NCBI RefSeq assembly: GCF_003182135.1
Contig: NZ_QGTL01000003.1
Span: forward strand, 620,001-684,000
From: Nocardia neocaledoniensis
GTDB taxonomy: Bacteria > Actinomycetota > Actinomycetes > Mycobacteriales > Mycobacteriaceae
Reading direction: 5' to 3'
DNA length: 64,000 nt
The notes below the pieces were generated by a model. The model saw only the letters and a program-made list of their open reading frames with translations, ran no database searches and was not told the origin of the DNA. This document shows, one piece after another, positions 8,401 to 16,487 of this stretch; within the stretch, counting starts at the first letter, position 1, and each line of letters starts with the position of its first letter. Position numbers and translations under genes: made by a program.

Positions 8401-9282
8401 GGTCCCGTGCTCGGCCAGATACTGGCGGAAGGTGTAGTCCTGCGGCGGCAGTTGCTCGCCGTGGTAGAGCCGGGCCAGATCGGTGATGAGGATGCGGTAG
8501 CTCATGGCGTCGGCGGCGAGCATGTCGACGTCGAGGTGCAGGCGGGTCCGTCCGTCGGCGAGGCGGGTGAGCGCGATATCGATCACCTGACCGTCCTGCA
8601 CCGCCATCTTCTGATGGGTGCGCGCGGTCCGCAGCTCCGCGAGCCGCCGCTCGGTGACCTCCGGCGCGTCCGCCCGCAGGTCGGCCACGCTGAACACCGC
8701 GCGTCCCGGCCGGTCGAGGGTCTGCTGGGTACCGTCGGGCAGGAACCGGGTGCGCAGCATGGGATGCCGGACCAGCAGCTGCTCCACGGCCCGCTCGAGC
8801 CGCTCGGGTTCCACACCGGCGCCGTCGAATTCGACATACAGATGCGCGGCGACACCGCCGAGCTCCTGCGCCTCGGACCGGCCGATCCAATACGCGTGCT
8901 GCATGGGCGCCAGCGCGAAGGGCGTCCCGTCGTCCGGCACGATTACCGATTCACGTTCCACCGCAGCAGAATTCACGTGCTCGATGGTGCGCACGCCCGC
9001 CGAACCCCCCTTCTCGGCGGCGAGTTCTTCGGGATCGGCGCCGTTGAGCAGGGCGTGCCACGCGTCGACGGTGGGGTGGGCGGCCAGGAGGGCGAAGTTG
9101 ACCGCGATGCCGCGCTTACGCCAGCCGCCGGCGAGTTTCATGGTGCGGATCGAGTCGAGGCCGAGCTGGATCAGGTCGGTGGTGTCGGCGAGGTCGGCGA
9201 GATCGAGATCGAGCTGACGGGCGATCGCGGCGCGGATCTCCGCGCGGTCGATCCCGGCGCCGCCTGCGGGTGCTTGCTCCAT
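5404..9282 (-). CDS. Siderophore NRPS: ArCP - cyclization - adenylation - PCP
   Basis: 1292 residues, ATG at 9282 with AAGGAG upstream. Domain order: aryl carrier protein (LGLDSIRT, phosphopantetheine Ser44); cyclization domain from about 118, with the DxxxxDxxS motif at D253-D258-S261 in place of the condensation HHxxxDG; a low-complexity Ala/Gly linker (about 548-688); adenylation domain (FTSGSTGKPKG; FDLSVYDIFG near 873); peptidyl carrier (LGGDSV, Ser1220). No thioesterase follows. This is the MbtB / nocobactin-type architecture that couples salicylate to Ser, Thr or Cys and closes an oxazoline or thiazoline ring. My by-eye specificity code is DLYNIGLIH, which mixes cysteine and threonine signatures. 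It is divergent from the salicylate-AMP ligase across an IdeR box; later modules must be elsewhere. Confidence 0.93.
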   Translation of the reverse strand: MEQAPAGGAGIDRAEIRAAIARQLDLDLADLADTTDLIQLGLDSIRTMKLAGGWRKRGIAVNFALLAAHPTVDAWHALLNGADPEELAAEKGGSAGVRTIEHVNSAAVERESVIVPDDGTPFALAPMQHAYWIGRSEAQELGGVAAHLYVEFDGAGVEPERLERAVEQLLVRHPMLRTRFLPDGTQQTLDRPGRAVFSVADLRADAPEVTERRLAELRTARTHQKMAVQDGQVIDIALTRLADGRTRLHLDVDMLAADAMSYRILITDLARLYHGEQLPPQDYTFRQYLAEHGTGAAADSGHADERARDRAWWQARLPELPGAPELPQAQHISDPSRTVRLHRWLSPQAKAQVFDAAHTRGITPAMALASVFAETIGGWSAQRRFLLNLPLFHREPVHPQVDGVVGDFTSSVLLEVDVTEPATVADRARALQQRLHEAGAHSAYSGLEVLRDLGRQRGEPVLAPIVYTSALNLGELFADTVTDTFGDPVWIISQGPQVLLDAQITEVRGGLLLNWDIRESAFPAGMIEAMFARYIEAIERLGGQSAELPDAHGGGAATGGATGTADGATRGDVRTADVASGLAAAAAQVATRGSGAGMPVDAESTTGPAGPAVPDATPGGGSPVSADSESVISPAGAADVRGQGIKARPAAGGAGWQAEAGVRIPVEQAATRARVNATDGPVSGGLLHTGFFANAATNPSAPAVLWEPAGRLTYGELAADALAVAGALREAGVAPGDSVAVQLPKGPDQVLAVLGVLAAGAVYVPIGFDQPAARRAEILRIADAVAVLTVGGAEIPDTRAIDLAEARTHAEPLARPVFGDPENIAYVLFTSGSTGKPKGVEVPHRAAMNTIDDLNERFALGSADGALALSALEFDLSVYDIFGLLAAGGAVVAVDDTQRADPTRWVELIRRHEVSLLNCVPSLLDMLLTAAAGEPLPALRTVILGGDWVDVALPARLAVVAPECRFAGLGGATETAIHSTICEVVGAEVPAEWSAVPYGTPLRNVRCRVVGPAGNDCPDWVTGELWIGGDGVAAGYRKDPERTADRFVTHEGLRWYRTGDLARYLPDGALEFLGRADHQVKIRGYRVELGEVESALRAVPGIRHAVAAVVGSAAPKLVAAVVPTPDTVLDVEQVLAAAAELVPAYMVPTRLELLPELPLTSNAKPDRKAVRAILEKGESTAEFVAPRTDLERALAAVIGEVLATERIGVTDDFFALGGDSVLATTAVARIREWLDAPDTVVADLFTARTVAGLAARMLERENESGTAGRLAAVAAMYLEVAAMSDEEVLAQS

Positions 9283-9359
9283 CTGCCGATCACTCCTTGC
9301 TCGCCGCCCGCGATCGGACGGATTTTCGGTACTGCCCGGCCGCAGCCTACTCCATTGAG

Positions 9360-9378
9360 ATAGGGTTGCCTAACCTTC
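9360..9378 (-). promoter_or_regulatory. IdeR-type iron box
   Basis: On the minus strand the site reads GAAGGTTAGGCAACCCTAT, matching about 14 of 19 positions of the IdeR/DtxR consensus TTAGGTTAGGCTAACCTAA. It lies between the divergent NRPS (start 9282) and salicylate-AMP ligase (start 9448), where Fe-loaded IdeR would repress both. Confidence 0.75.
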
Positions 9379-9447
9379 CCATGTGGAGCGCTACGGCGGC
9401 ACCGCACGGAGGGCCGAGGACGCGCGGCACCGGCCGCCAGGACCACA

Positions 9448-11076
9448 GTGAGGCAGTTCGTGACGTCGACATCGACCACAGACCACCGTGCGGGCTACGT
9501 CCCCTTCCCGGAGACCGCCGCGCAGGAGTACCGCGCAGCCGGCTACTGGGCCGGGCGCACCCTGGGCGATCTCCTCCGCGACACCGCGCGCGCCCAGCCC
9601 GAACACGCGGCCGTGCTGAGCGACGCGGCGCCCGTGTCCTACGCCGAACTCGACGCCGCCGCCGACCGCATGGCACACGGCCTGCTCGCGCTCGGCATCG
9701 CCCCCGGCGACCGGGTGATCGTCCAGCTGCCGAACATCCCGGAGTTCGCGACGGTGCTGTTCGGCCTGCTGCGCGCCGGCATCATCCCGGTGCTGACGCT
9801 GCCCGCGCACCGCCGCGCCGAGATCGAACACCTCGCCACGCTCGCGGAGGCCGTGGCCTACCTCATCCCGGATCGCCTGGCCGATTTCGACTATCGCGAG
9901 CTCGCCACCACCGTGCGGGCGAACGTGCCGACCCTGCGCCACGTGCTCGTCGCCGGTGATCCCGGTGAGTTCACCGCCCTGGATTCGGTCCCGCGCGAAG
10001 GGGATTCGCTGCCCACGATCGACCCGGCCGAGATCGCGGTGATGCTGGTCTCCGGCGGCACCACCGGTCTGCCCAAGCTGATCGCGCGCACCCACGACGA
10101 CTACGCCTACAACGCCACGGCCAGCGCCGAGGTGTGCGCGCTGACCCCCGACGACGTCTACCTGGCGACCCTGCCCGCGGCCCACAACTTCCCGCTCGCC
10201 TGCCCCGGCATCCTCGGCACCGTCGCCACGGGCGGCGCGCTCGCGTTCACCCTCGATCCGAGCCCGGAGGCGGCCTTCGCCGCGATCGAGCGGCACGCGG
10301 TGACGGTGACCGCCGTCGTCCCGCCGCTGGCCCAATTGTGGAGCGCCGCGGTGGAATGGGAGGACGCGGACCTGAGCTCGCTGCGGCTGTTGCAGGTCGG
10401 CGGCGCGCGGCTGGCCGAGGTGAATGCCCGCGAGGTGGAGCCCGCACTGGACTGCCGCCTGCAGCAGGTGTTCGGCATGGCCGAGGGCCTGCTCAACTTC
10501 ACCCGCCTCGACGACGACGCGGAACTGGTGTGCACCACCCAGGGCCGCCCGCTCTCCCCCGCCGACGAACTGCGCGTCGTCGACGCCGACGGCAACGATG
10601 TCGCGCCCGGCGAGGAGGGCGAACTGCTGACGCGCGGCCCCTACACGCTGCGCGGGTATTACCGTGCACCCGAACACAACGCACGCGCTTTCACTCCCGA
10701 CGGCTTCTATCGCAGCGGCGATCTGGTGCGCCAGCTGCCCAGCGGCCACCTCGTCGTCAGCGGCCGGATCAAGGACGTGATCAATCGCGGCGGCGAGAAC
10801 ATCTCCTGCGACGAACTCGAGGAACACCTGCTCGCTCACCCCGCCGTCCGGCACGCGGCCGCGGTCGGCCTGCCCGACGCGGCACTGGGTGAAAAGGCGT
10901 GCGTGGTCCTGGTCGTCACCGGCGAACTGCCGAGCCTCGGCGAGCTGAAGGCCTTCCTCACCGAGCGCGGCCTGGCGACATACAAGCTCCCCGACCTTGT
11001 CCGCCAAGCGGATTCGCTCCCGATCACGGCCGTCGGCAAGATCGACAAGAAGGCGCTGCGCGCGCTGCACGGCTGA
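9448..11076 (+). CDS. Salicylate-AMP ligase (MbtA/YbtE-like)
   Basis: 542 residues from GTG 9448, with AGGA five bases before it. It is an ANL adenylating enzyme of the 2,3-dihydroxybenzoate/salicylate group: P-loop SGGTTGLPKL, and the C-terminal lysine region IDKKALRAL. It activates an aryl acid with ATP and loads it on an aryl carrier, here presumably Ser44 of the neighbouring NRPS. In the substrate pocket, HNFPLACPG places Asn247 at the conserved carboxylate/hydroxyl contact and Cys252 where DhbE has the Ser that contacts the 3-hydroxyl of dihydroxybenzoate. Cys at this position is the mark of salicylate-specific enzymes (YbtE, PchD, MbtA). It fits the salicylate synthase next door and is under the IdeR box at 9360. 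Confidence 0.93.
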   Translation: MRQFVTSTSTTDHRAGYVPFPETAAQEYRAAGYWAGRTLGDLLRDTARAQPEHAAVLSDAAPVSYAELDAAADRMAHGLLALGIAPGDRVIVQLPNIPEFATVLFGLLRAGIIPVLTLPAHRRAEIEHLATLAEAVAYLIPDRLADFDYRELATTVRANVPTLRHVLVAGDPGEFTALDSVPREGDSLPTIDPAEIAVMLVSGGTTGLPKLIARTHDDYAYNATASAEVCALTPDDVYLATLPAAHNFPLACPGILGTVATGGALAFTLDPSPEAAFAAIERHAVTVTAVVPPLAQLWSAAVEWEDADLSSLRLLQVGGARLAEVNAREVEPALDCRLQQVFGMAEGLLNFTRLDDDAELVCTTQGRPLSPADELRVVDADGNDVAPGEEGELLTRGPYTLRGYYRAPEHNARAFTPDGFYRSGDLVRQLPSGHLVVSGRIKDVINRGGENISCDELEEHLLAHPAVRHAAAVGLPDAALGEKACVVLVVTGELPSLGELKAFLTERGLATYKLPDLVRQADSLPITAVGKIDKKALRALHG

Positions 11077-11084
11077 ACCGAACG

Positions 11085-11120
11085 ACGGCGGCTCACCTCC
11101 CGGGGAAGGTGAGCCGCCGT
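11085..11120. terminator. Bidirectional hairpin terminator
   Basis: Perfect 14-bp inverted repeat (ACGGCGGCTCACCT and its complement, loop 11099-11106) between the convergent salicylate-AMP ligase and salicylate synthase genes. Confidence 0.8.
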
Positions 11121-11130
11121 TGTCGTCGAA

Positions 11131-12444
11131 TCAAGCCCTGACGACGTAAGGGGCTACGCTGCCGAGCTTTTCGCAGGTCTCCTCGAATTCGCGCTCGGGC
11201 CGCGACTGCCCGACCACACCCGCGCCCGCGCGCAGCCACGCGCCCTCGCCGGTCTGATAGATCGCCCGCAGCACCAGGGTCGCCTCGAGCGCGCCGGTCG
11301 GCGAGACGCACACCACCGCACCGGAGTACAGCCCGCGCGGGTCGTGATCGTTGCGGAAGACGGAGTCGACGCCCGCCCGCTTCGGGATGCCCGAGGCGGT
11401 CACCGAGGGGAACAGCACCTCGAGCGCGTCCCAGCTGGTGCGGTCGGCCGCGAGGGTGCCGCGCACGGTGGAGGCCAGGTGCTGCACACTGCCGCGCTCG
11501 CGCACCGCCATGAAGTCGGAGACGGCGGGCGTGCCGGGCAGGGCGACCTGGCTGATCTCGGCGAAGGAGGTCTGCACCGAGATCGCGTGCTCCACGATCT
11601 CCTTCGGGTCGGCGAGCAGCTCGGCCCTGGCCGCGGTGTCGGCCTCGACGCCGAGGCCGAAGGCACGAGTGCCGGCCAGCGGCTCGGTGGTGACGATCCG
11701 GTCGTCGTCGACCGAGGCCACCAGCTCGGGGCTGAATCCGGCCGCCTCCAGGCCACCGAGGCGCAGCAGGAACGAGCGGGCCGGGGTGTTGTTGGCCCGG
11801 CCGAGCCGATAGGTGGCGGGCACGTCGACCGCGAAGGGCAGCTCGACCTTGCGGGACAGGATCACCTTTTGGTAATCACCGGCCTGGATCTCGGCCACCG
11901 CCTTGGCGACCCGGTCCTGGTAGCCGGTCGGATCGGGACGCACGTCGACCGGATGCGCGGCGGGCAGCTCGGCGCCCTGCGACTCGGCGATCAGATCGTG
12001 GATGTCGCACACTTCGCTCGGGGTGGCGCCGCTGATCCGCACGCCGGTGGCGTCGATGCGGACCTCGATCCGGGGGATCAGCAGGTGGGCCAGCGGCGTG
12101 AGCCGGTTCAGATAGGTGGTGGCGGCCAGCGAGTAGGCGCAGAACTCGAACGCGATCCAGCCGTAGGCGCTGCGGCCACCCAGCGGCAGCGCGGCCAGGG
12201 CGGCGTCGACGACCTGGGCCGGGCTGCCGGTCCAGGCGCGCGCGGTGGTCCGGCCGTCCCATACGGTGCGCAGCTCGCCCGCGTCGAGTTCGACGCTGCC
12301 GAGCGGGTCGGCGGCGAAGACCCATTCGCCGGGACGCTCGTACATCACGTATTCACCGAAGCGATCGGCCGCCGCCAGGCGGGACATCGCTGCCGCCGGG
12401 TCGGCTACATACTCCACCCGCACGGGCTGTTCCGTCGACGACAA
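11131..12444 (-). CDS. nbtS: Salicylate synthase (MbtI / NbtS-type, chorismate-utilising)
   Basis: 437 residues starting at a TTG with GGAGG five bases upstream. It belongs to the anthranilate synthase I / isochorismate synthase superfamily. The C-terminal chorismate-binding domain (about 170-437) has FSPELVASV, TEPLAGTRAFG, KEIVEHAISVQ, LFPSVTASGIPKRAG and the GAGVV(G)QS motif near the end. The lone catalytic chain, without isochorismate pyruvate lyase, fits enzymes that convert chorismate to salicylate plus pyruvate in one active site. Length and layout match mycobacterial MbtI and Nocardia NbtS. It makes the aryl cap activated by the ligase at 9448. Two IdeR-like boxes lie upstream. Confidence 0.9.
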   Translation of the reverse strand: MSSTEQPVRVEYVADPAAAMSRLAAADRFGEYVMYERPGEWVFAADPLGSVELDAGELRTVWDGRTTARAWTGSPAQVVDAALAALPLGGRSAYGWIAFEFCAYSLAATTYLNRLTPLAHLLIPRIEVRIDATGVRISGATPSEVCDIHDLIAESQGAELPAAHPVDVRPDPTGYQDRVAKAVAEIQAGDYQKVILSRKVELPFAVDVPATYRLGRANNTPARSFLLRLGGLEAAGFSPELVASVDDDRIVTTEPLAGTRAFGLGVEADTAARAELLADPKEIVEHAISVQTSFAEISQVALPGTPAVSDFMAVRERGSVQHLASTVRGTLAADRTSWDALEVLFPSVTASGIPKRAGVDSVFRNDHDPRGLYSGAVVCVSPTGALEATLVLRAIYQTGEGAWLRAGAGVVGQSRPEREFEETCEKLGSVAPYVVRA

Positions 12445-12457
12445 CGATCCTCCAAGG

Positions 12458-12476
12458 TAAAGCTGACCTAACTTAT
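12458..12476 (-). promoter_or_regulatory. Second, weaker IdeR-like box
   Basis: The minus strand reads ATAAGTTAGGTCAGCTTTA, about 12 of 19 matches to the IdeR consensus, immediately upstream of the salicylate synthase start and 5 bases from the stronger box at 12482. Two adjacent boxes suggest cooperative binding of two dimer pairs. Confidence 0.5.
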
Positions 12477-12481
12477 GCGGG

Positions 12482-12500
12482 TTAGGTTAGCATTACCTGG
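12482..12500 (+). promoter_or_regulatory. IdeR-type iron box upstream of salicylate synthase
   Basis: The plus strand reads TTAGGTTAGCATTACCTGG, about 14 of 19 positions of the IdeR consensus, including nine consecutive matches. It lies 38 bases upstream of the salicylate synthase start. The divergent plsB gene begins 111 bases away on the other side and might also be affected. Confidence 0.75.
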
Positions 12501-12610
12501 TCGATTATCGAGCCTCCAAAGTGGGTATTCTTCGCCACCCGGCGCGCCTGGCCCACGCCCAGTGACCCAAGTTCGGTGCGCCGAGGCGATTCTGACGCTT
12601 GAATGGAGAG

Positions 12611-15040
12611 ATGATCGAGATCGGTGGGCGGCGCGGCCCGCGAACGGGCCCCATGGCCGATTCGGTGGTCGCCCTGGTCGACGCGGCCTCCGGCGTCGAG
12701 CGCGAATTGATCGGCAGCTGGATCGCCGAGGGCGGCCTCGACCGCGAACTCGGCTCGACCGCGCCGGTGACCCAGCTCGACCTCGACGCCAAGGCGATCA
12801 GCAAACGCCTGGTCGGCAGGCACGACGACCCACTGGTGGTTCCGGTTCGGGTGCTGTGGCTGCCGCCCGAGCGCGACGGCGTCCGCCGGGTCACCTTCGC
12901 CGATCTCGCGCTGCTCACCAACCCGCGCAAGCCCAACCGGCTCGTGCAGCGCAGGCTGGTGCGCACCGATCCCGACCGGCACCGGGTGCTCGTCGGCGCG
13001 CCCGCCAAGCTCAGCGAGCTGCGGACCAACAATCCCGAGGCCGCCGCGCTGCTGCGGGCCGGCTCGGGCGAACCGTTCGCGCGCGCGGTGGTGCGCGCCG
13101 CGGTGGTGGCGCTCGAGCGCGCCGAACGCACCGTCATCGGCGATCGCTACAAGGTGCCGCAGCTGGTGGCCGAGGAGATCCTCGACTCCCCCGATTTCCA
13201 GCGCAAACTCGACTACATCGCCGACGAGATCGGCTCCGAGCCCGACCAGGTGTACCGCAATGCCGAGAAAGCGCTGCGTGAACTGGTGGCGGCGCAGAGC
13301 AGGCTGGTCTCCGACCTGTTCACCCAGGCCATGCGCCCGATCCACGCCTCCACCTGGAAGGTCGACACCGACCTGACCGGGCTGGACTCGCTGCGCAGGC
13401 TCAACCGCAAGTTCCCGCTGGTCTTCCTGCCCTCGCACCGCTCCTATGTCGACGCGTTCGTGCTCGGCGATGTGTTGGCGCGCAACGACTTTCCCCCGAA
13501 TCACGTCATCGGCGGCGCGAATCTGAGTTTCTGGCCGATGGGCCCGATCGCCCGGCGCACCGGCACGGTGTTCATCCGCCGCAGTTTCGGCGACGACGAG
13601 ATCTACAAGGCGGTCGTCGAGGAATACTTCGCCTATCTGCTGGCCAAGCGCTTCAATATGGAGTGGTATTTCGAGGGTGGCCGCACCCGCACCGGGAAAT
13701 TGCGGCCACCGCGCTACGGATTGCTCAATTATCTCGCGGCCGCGGTGCGTTCCCGCCGGGTCGAGGACGTGATGCTGGTCCCGGTCTCGATCACCTACGA
13801 GCGCCTCAACGAACTCGGCGCGATCGCGAGCGAGCAATCGGGCGGCACGAAGAAGCCGGAGGGCATCGGCTGGCTCGCCAGATATGTGCGCAGCCAACAG
13901 CATTCGGCTGGGCGGGTCTACGTGCGCTTCGGTGAGCCGCTGTCGGCGCGCGAGCGGCTCGCCGCGCACGGCGACCCCCTCGACCGCAGGCCGATGACCA
14001 TTCCGCTGCGCGACACCACGACCGGCGCGACCAGCGTGCCCGACGAGTCCGAATTGGCCGAAACCGAGCGTAAAGCCGTGCAGCGGTTGGCCTTCGACGT
14101 GGCCGTCGGCATCAACCAGGTCACCCCGATCACCGTCAACGCGCTGGTCACCCTCGCCCTGCTCGGCGTGCACGAGCGCGCGCTCACGCTCGGTCAGGTG
14201 CGCACCGTGGTCGACCCCGTCCTCGGTTACATCGACAAGCGCGGGCTGCCCAGCGGCGAACTGTCGGCTCTGCGCGACGATCAGGGCCTGCGGGTGGTGC
14301 TGGAGCAACTGGCGCTCGCCGGGGTGGTCACGGTGTATCGCGGTGGGCTGGAACCGGTGTACGCGATCGAGGCGGGCGCGCACCTGGAGGCGGCGTTCTA
14401 CCGCAACAGCGCGGTGCACTGGTTCGTCAACCGCGCCATACTCGAGCTCGCCGCGCTGACCGCCGTCGAGGAGCCGGGCGATGACCCGCTGCGCTCGGCC
14501 TGGAAGGCGGCGTTCGCGCTGCGCGACATGCTCAAGTTCGAGTTCTTCTTCCCCGAGCGCCAGGAATTCGCCGAGCAGATCATCGACGAGGTGCGCATCA
14601 TCGTGCCCGAATGGGACGAGAACACCCCCGACGACCGGCTCGACCGCCAATTCCTCGGCGCGCTCACCGATTCCGGCTTCGTGATGGCGCACCGCGTGCT
14701 GCGCTCGTTCTTCGACGCGCAGCTGGTGGTGGCCGAGCGGCTGGCCGCGCGCGCGTCCGACGCGGTGATCGATCGCAAGGAGTTCATCGACGAGTGCGTG
14801 GCGGTCGGCAAGCAGATGCTGTTGCAGCAAAGGCTGCACAGCGCCGAGTCGGTCTCGAGCGAACTGTTCACCAGCGCGTGGAAACTCGCCGACAACCACG
14901 GCCTGATCGCGCCGTCGGCGCCGGGTGAGGAGGACGCGCTGCTGGCCCGCAGACAGGAATTCGCCGAGCAGCTGCGCGATCTCGGTGAGCGCATCGCCAG
15001 GGCGGCCAGTCTCGATCCGTCGAACCGGACCGTGCTCTGA
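12611..15040 (+). CDS. plsB: Glycerol-3-phosphate acyltransferase PlsB
   Basis: About 809 residues. It transfers a fatty acyl chain to sn-glycerol-3-phosphate, the first step of phospholipid and triacylglycerol synthesis, at the inner membrane face. The acyltransferase block is clear: motif I SHRSYVD (His276, Asp281), motif II around GTVFIRRSF, motif III EGGRTRTGKL (Glu355), motif IV VPVSITYERL. The long C-terminal helical region is typical of the E. coli PlsB / mycobacterial PlsB2 class. The start is uncertain: ATG 12611 has GGAGAG directly adjacent, while ATG 12653 and TTG 12599 also lie in frame. The stop overlaps the start of plsC by one base, so the two are translationally coupled. Confidence 0.92.
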   Translation: MIEIGGRRGPRTGPMADSVVALVDAASGVERELIGSWIAEGGLDRELGSTAPVTQLDLDAKAISKRLVGRHDDPLVVPVRVLWLPPERDGVRRVTFADLALLTNPRKPNRLVQRRLVRTDPDRHRVLVGAPAKLSELRTNNPEAAALLRAGSGEPFARAVVRAAVVALERAERTVIGDRYKVPQLVAEEILDSPDFQRKLDYIADEIGSEPDQVYRNAEKALRELVAAQSRLVSDLFTQAMRPIHASTWKVDTDLTGLDSLRRLNRKFPLVFLPSHRSYVDAFVLGDVLARNDFPPNHVIGGANLSFWPMGPIARRTGTVFIRRSFGDDEIYKAVVEEYFAYLLAKRFNMEWYFEGGRTRTGKLRPPRYGLLNYLAAAVRSRRVEDVMLVPVSITYERLNELGAIASEQSGGTKKPEGIGWLARYVRSQQHSAGRVYVRFGEPLSARERLAAHGDPLDRRPMTIPLRDTTTGATSVPDESELAETERKAVQRLAFDVAVGINQVTPITVNALVTLALLGVHERALTLGQVRTVVDPVLGYIDKRGLPSGELSALRDDQGLRVVLEQLALAGVVTVYRGGLEPVYAIEAGAHLEAAFYRNSAVHWFVNRAILELAALTAVEEPGDDPLRSAWKAAFALRDMLKFEFFFPERQEFAEQIIDEVRIIVPEWDENTPDDRLDRQFLGALTDSGFVMAHRVLRSFFDAQLVVAERLAARASDAVIDRKEFIDECVAVGKQMLLQQRLHSAESVSSELFTSAWKLADNHGLIAPSAPGEEDALLARRQEFAEQLRDLGERIARAASLDPSNRTVL

Positions 15041-16455
15041 TGGGCGACCTCGACGCGGCCGTCGCCGCGATCCGCTCGGGTCCGAAGGGTCCGCATATCG
15101 CCGCCGTCTTCGATTTCGGCGGCACGGTCGTCGACGGGCTGCCGCGACGGAGCTTGGCGCGCAAGGTTTTCCGGCGCGGCGATGCTCCGGCCGCCACCCT
15201 GCTCGGCGGTATCCGGCGCGGCGGCACCGACGGTGACTACAGCCGCTTCCTGCGCGCCGTCGAACAGGACTGGGCCGGGTCGACCGAGGAAGATCTGGAG
15301 CTGCTCGGCCGCAAGGGTTTCCGCAAGGAGATCTACGGCCGGCTGTTCCCCGAGGCCTGGCGGCTCGTGCGTGAGCACCAGCGCGCCGGGCACACGGTGG
15401 TGCTGGTCAGCGAGCTCACCCGGTACCAGGTGGAGCCCGCCGCCGAGCAGCTCGGCATCCAGCACGTCCTGTGCACGAAGCTGGCGGTCGAGGACGGCGT
15501 GGTGATCGGGCGACCCGAGGGCGACCCGCTGTGGCGGGGGGAAAAGGCCGCGGCGGTCAGCGAATTCGCGGCGGCGGCCGAGGCGGAGATCGGTTACGTC
15601 TACGCCGACAGCGCGACCGACCTGACCCTGCTCGACCTCGCCGACGTCCCGACCGCGGTCGACCCGGACCCCGAGCTGGCGGAGATCGCGGCCGACCGGG
15701 GCTGGCCCGTCCTGCGCTTCCGGCCCCGGCTCGCACCGCGCCCGATCGACTATCTGCGCACGGTCACCGGCTTCGCCGCGCTGCTCGGCGGCGCGCTGTT
15801 CGGCGTCGTGCGCACGTCCTACACCCGCCGACGCCAGCGCATGGCCGACGGGCTCATGCACGACGCCACGACCGCCACCCTTGCCGCCATCAAGGTGCGG
15901 CTGCGGGTCGTCGGCGCCGAGCACGCCCGCGCGCCGCGGCCCGCGGTGTTCCTGTTCAACCACCAGAGCCAGTTCGACGTGATCATCGTGCCGAAGGTGC
16001 TCGACGGCGCGGTGACCGGCATCGGCAAGAAGGAGCTGGCCAAGCACCCACTGTTCGGTCCGCTCATGCGCTTCGTCGGAGTCACCTTCATCGATCGAAC
16101 GAACACCGAGCGCGCCAAGGCCGCGCTGGCGCCCGTGGTGTCGACCCTGCGCGACGGTCTGTCCATCGCTGTGGCCCCGGAGGGCACCCGCTCCTACACG
16201 CCGGGGGTCGGCCCGTTCAAGAAGGGCGCGTTCCACATCGCCATCCAGGCGGGTGTTCCGGTGATCCCGGTGGTGATCCGCAATGCCGGCGAGATCGCCT
16301 GGCGCGACTCCCCGATCGCGCGCTCCGGCGTGGTCGACGTGGCGGTCCTGCCGCCGATCGACGTGTCCGGCTGGGACCCGGCCGACATGGACGACGAGGT
16401 CGAGGGCGTGCGGCGACTGTTCGAACAGACGCTGCTGAACTGGCCCCGAGCCTGA
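15040..16455 (+). CDS. plsC: HAD-like / 1-acylglycerol-3-phosphate acyltransferase fusion (PlsC)
   Basis: 471 residues in two parts. Residues 1-230 are a HAD subfamily IB phosphatase-like domain, and 270-460 a PlsC acyltransferase with NHQSQFD (His308, Asp313), VGVTFIDR, PEGTRS (Glu381) and a VPVIPVVIRN motif. The PlsC part acylates lysophosphatidate, following PlsB in the same operon. In the HAD part the nucleophile motif reads DFGGTV: Asp25 is present, but the second Asp that normally acts as acid/base is Gly27. Motif IV (ADSATD, Asp190 and Asp194) is intact. The domain may therefore be impaired as a phosphatase. The same HAD-PlsC fusion type sits beside plsB2 in mycobacteria. A hydrophobic segment lies near 243-258. 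Confidence 0.9.
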   Translation: MGDLDAAVAAIRSGPKGPHIAAVFDFGGTVVDGLPRRSLARKVFRRGDAPAATLLGGIRRGGTDGDYSRFLRAVEQDWAGSTEEDLELLGRKGFRKEIYGRLFPEAWRLVREHQRAGHTVVLVSELTRYQVEPAAEQLGIQHVLCTKLAVEDGVVIGRPEGDPLWRGEKAAAVSEFAAAAEAEIGYVYADSATDLTLLDLADVPTAVDPDPELAEIAADRGWPVLRFRPRLAPRPIDYLRTVTGFAALLGGALFGVVRTSYTRRRQRMADGLMHDATTATLAAIKVRLRVVGAEHARAPRPAVFLFNHQSQFDVIIVPKVLDGAVTGIGKKELAKHPLFGPLMRFVGVTFIDRTNTERAKAALAPVVSTLRDGLSIAVAPEGTRSYTPGVGPFKKGAFHIAIQAGVPVIPVVIRNAGEIAWRDSPIARSGVVDVAVLPPIDVSGWDPADMDDEVEGVRRLFEQTLLNWPRA

Positions 16456-16457
16456 GC

Positions 16458-16482
16458 CCGGCCGGGCGCGAGGCCCGGCCGG
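16458..16482. terminator. Hairpin terminator between plsC and the DyP gene
   Basis: Perfect 10-bp GC-only inverted repeat (CCGGCCGGGC, loop 16468-16472) between convergent genes. There is no T-run, as is common in high-GC actinobacteria. Confidence 0.6.
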
Positions 16483-16487
16483 ACCGT

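Noticed and set aside
4909..9363. Very long open frame on the + strand (1484 codons) opposite the NRPS gene
   Set aside because: It is the high-GC antisense shadow of the NRPS, whose domains and motifs are unambiguous on the minus strand.
12482..14899. 805-codon open frame opposite plsB
   Set aside because: Antisense shadow; plsB motifs I-IV lie on the + strand.
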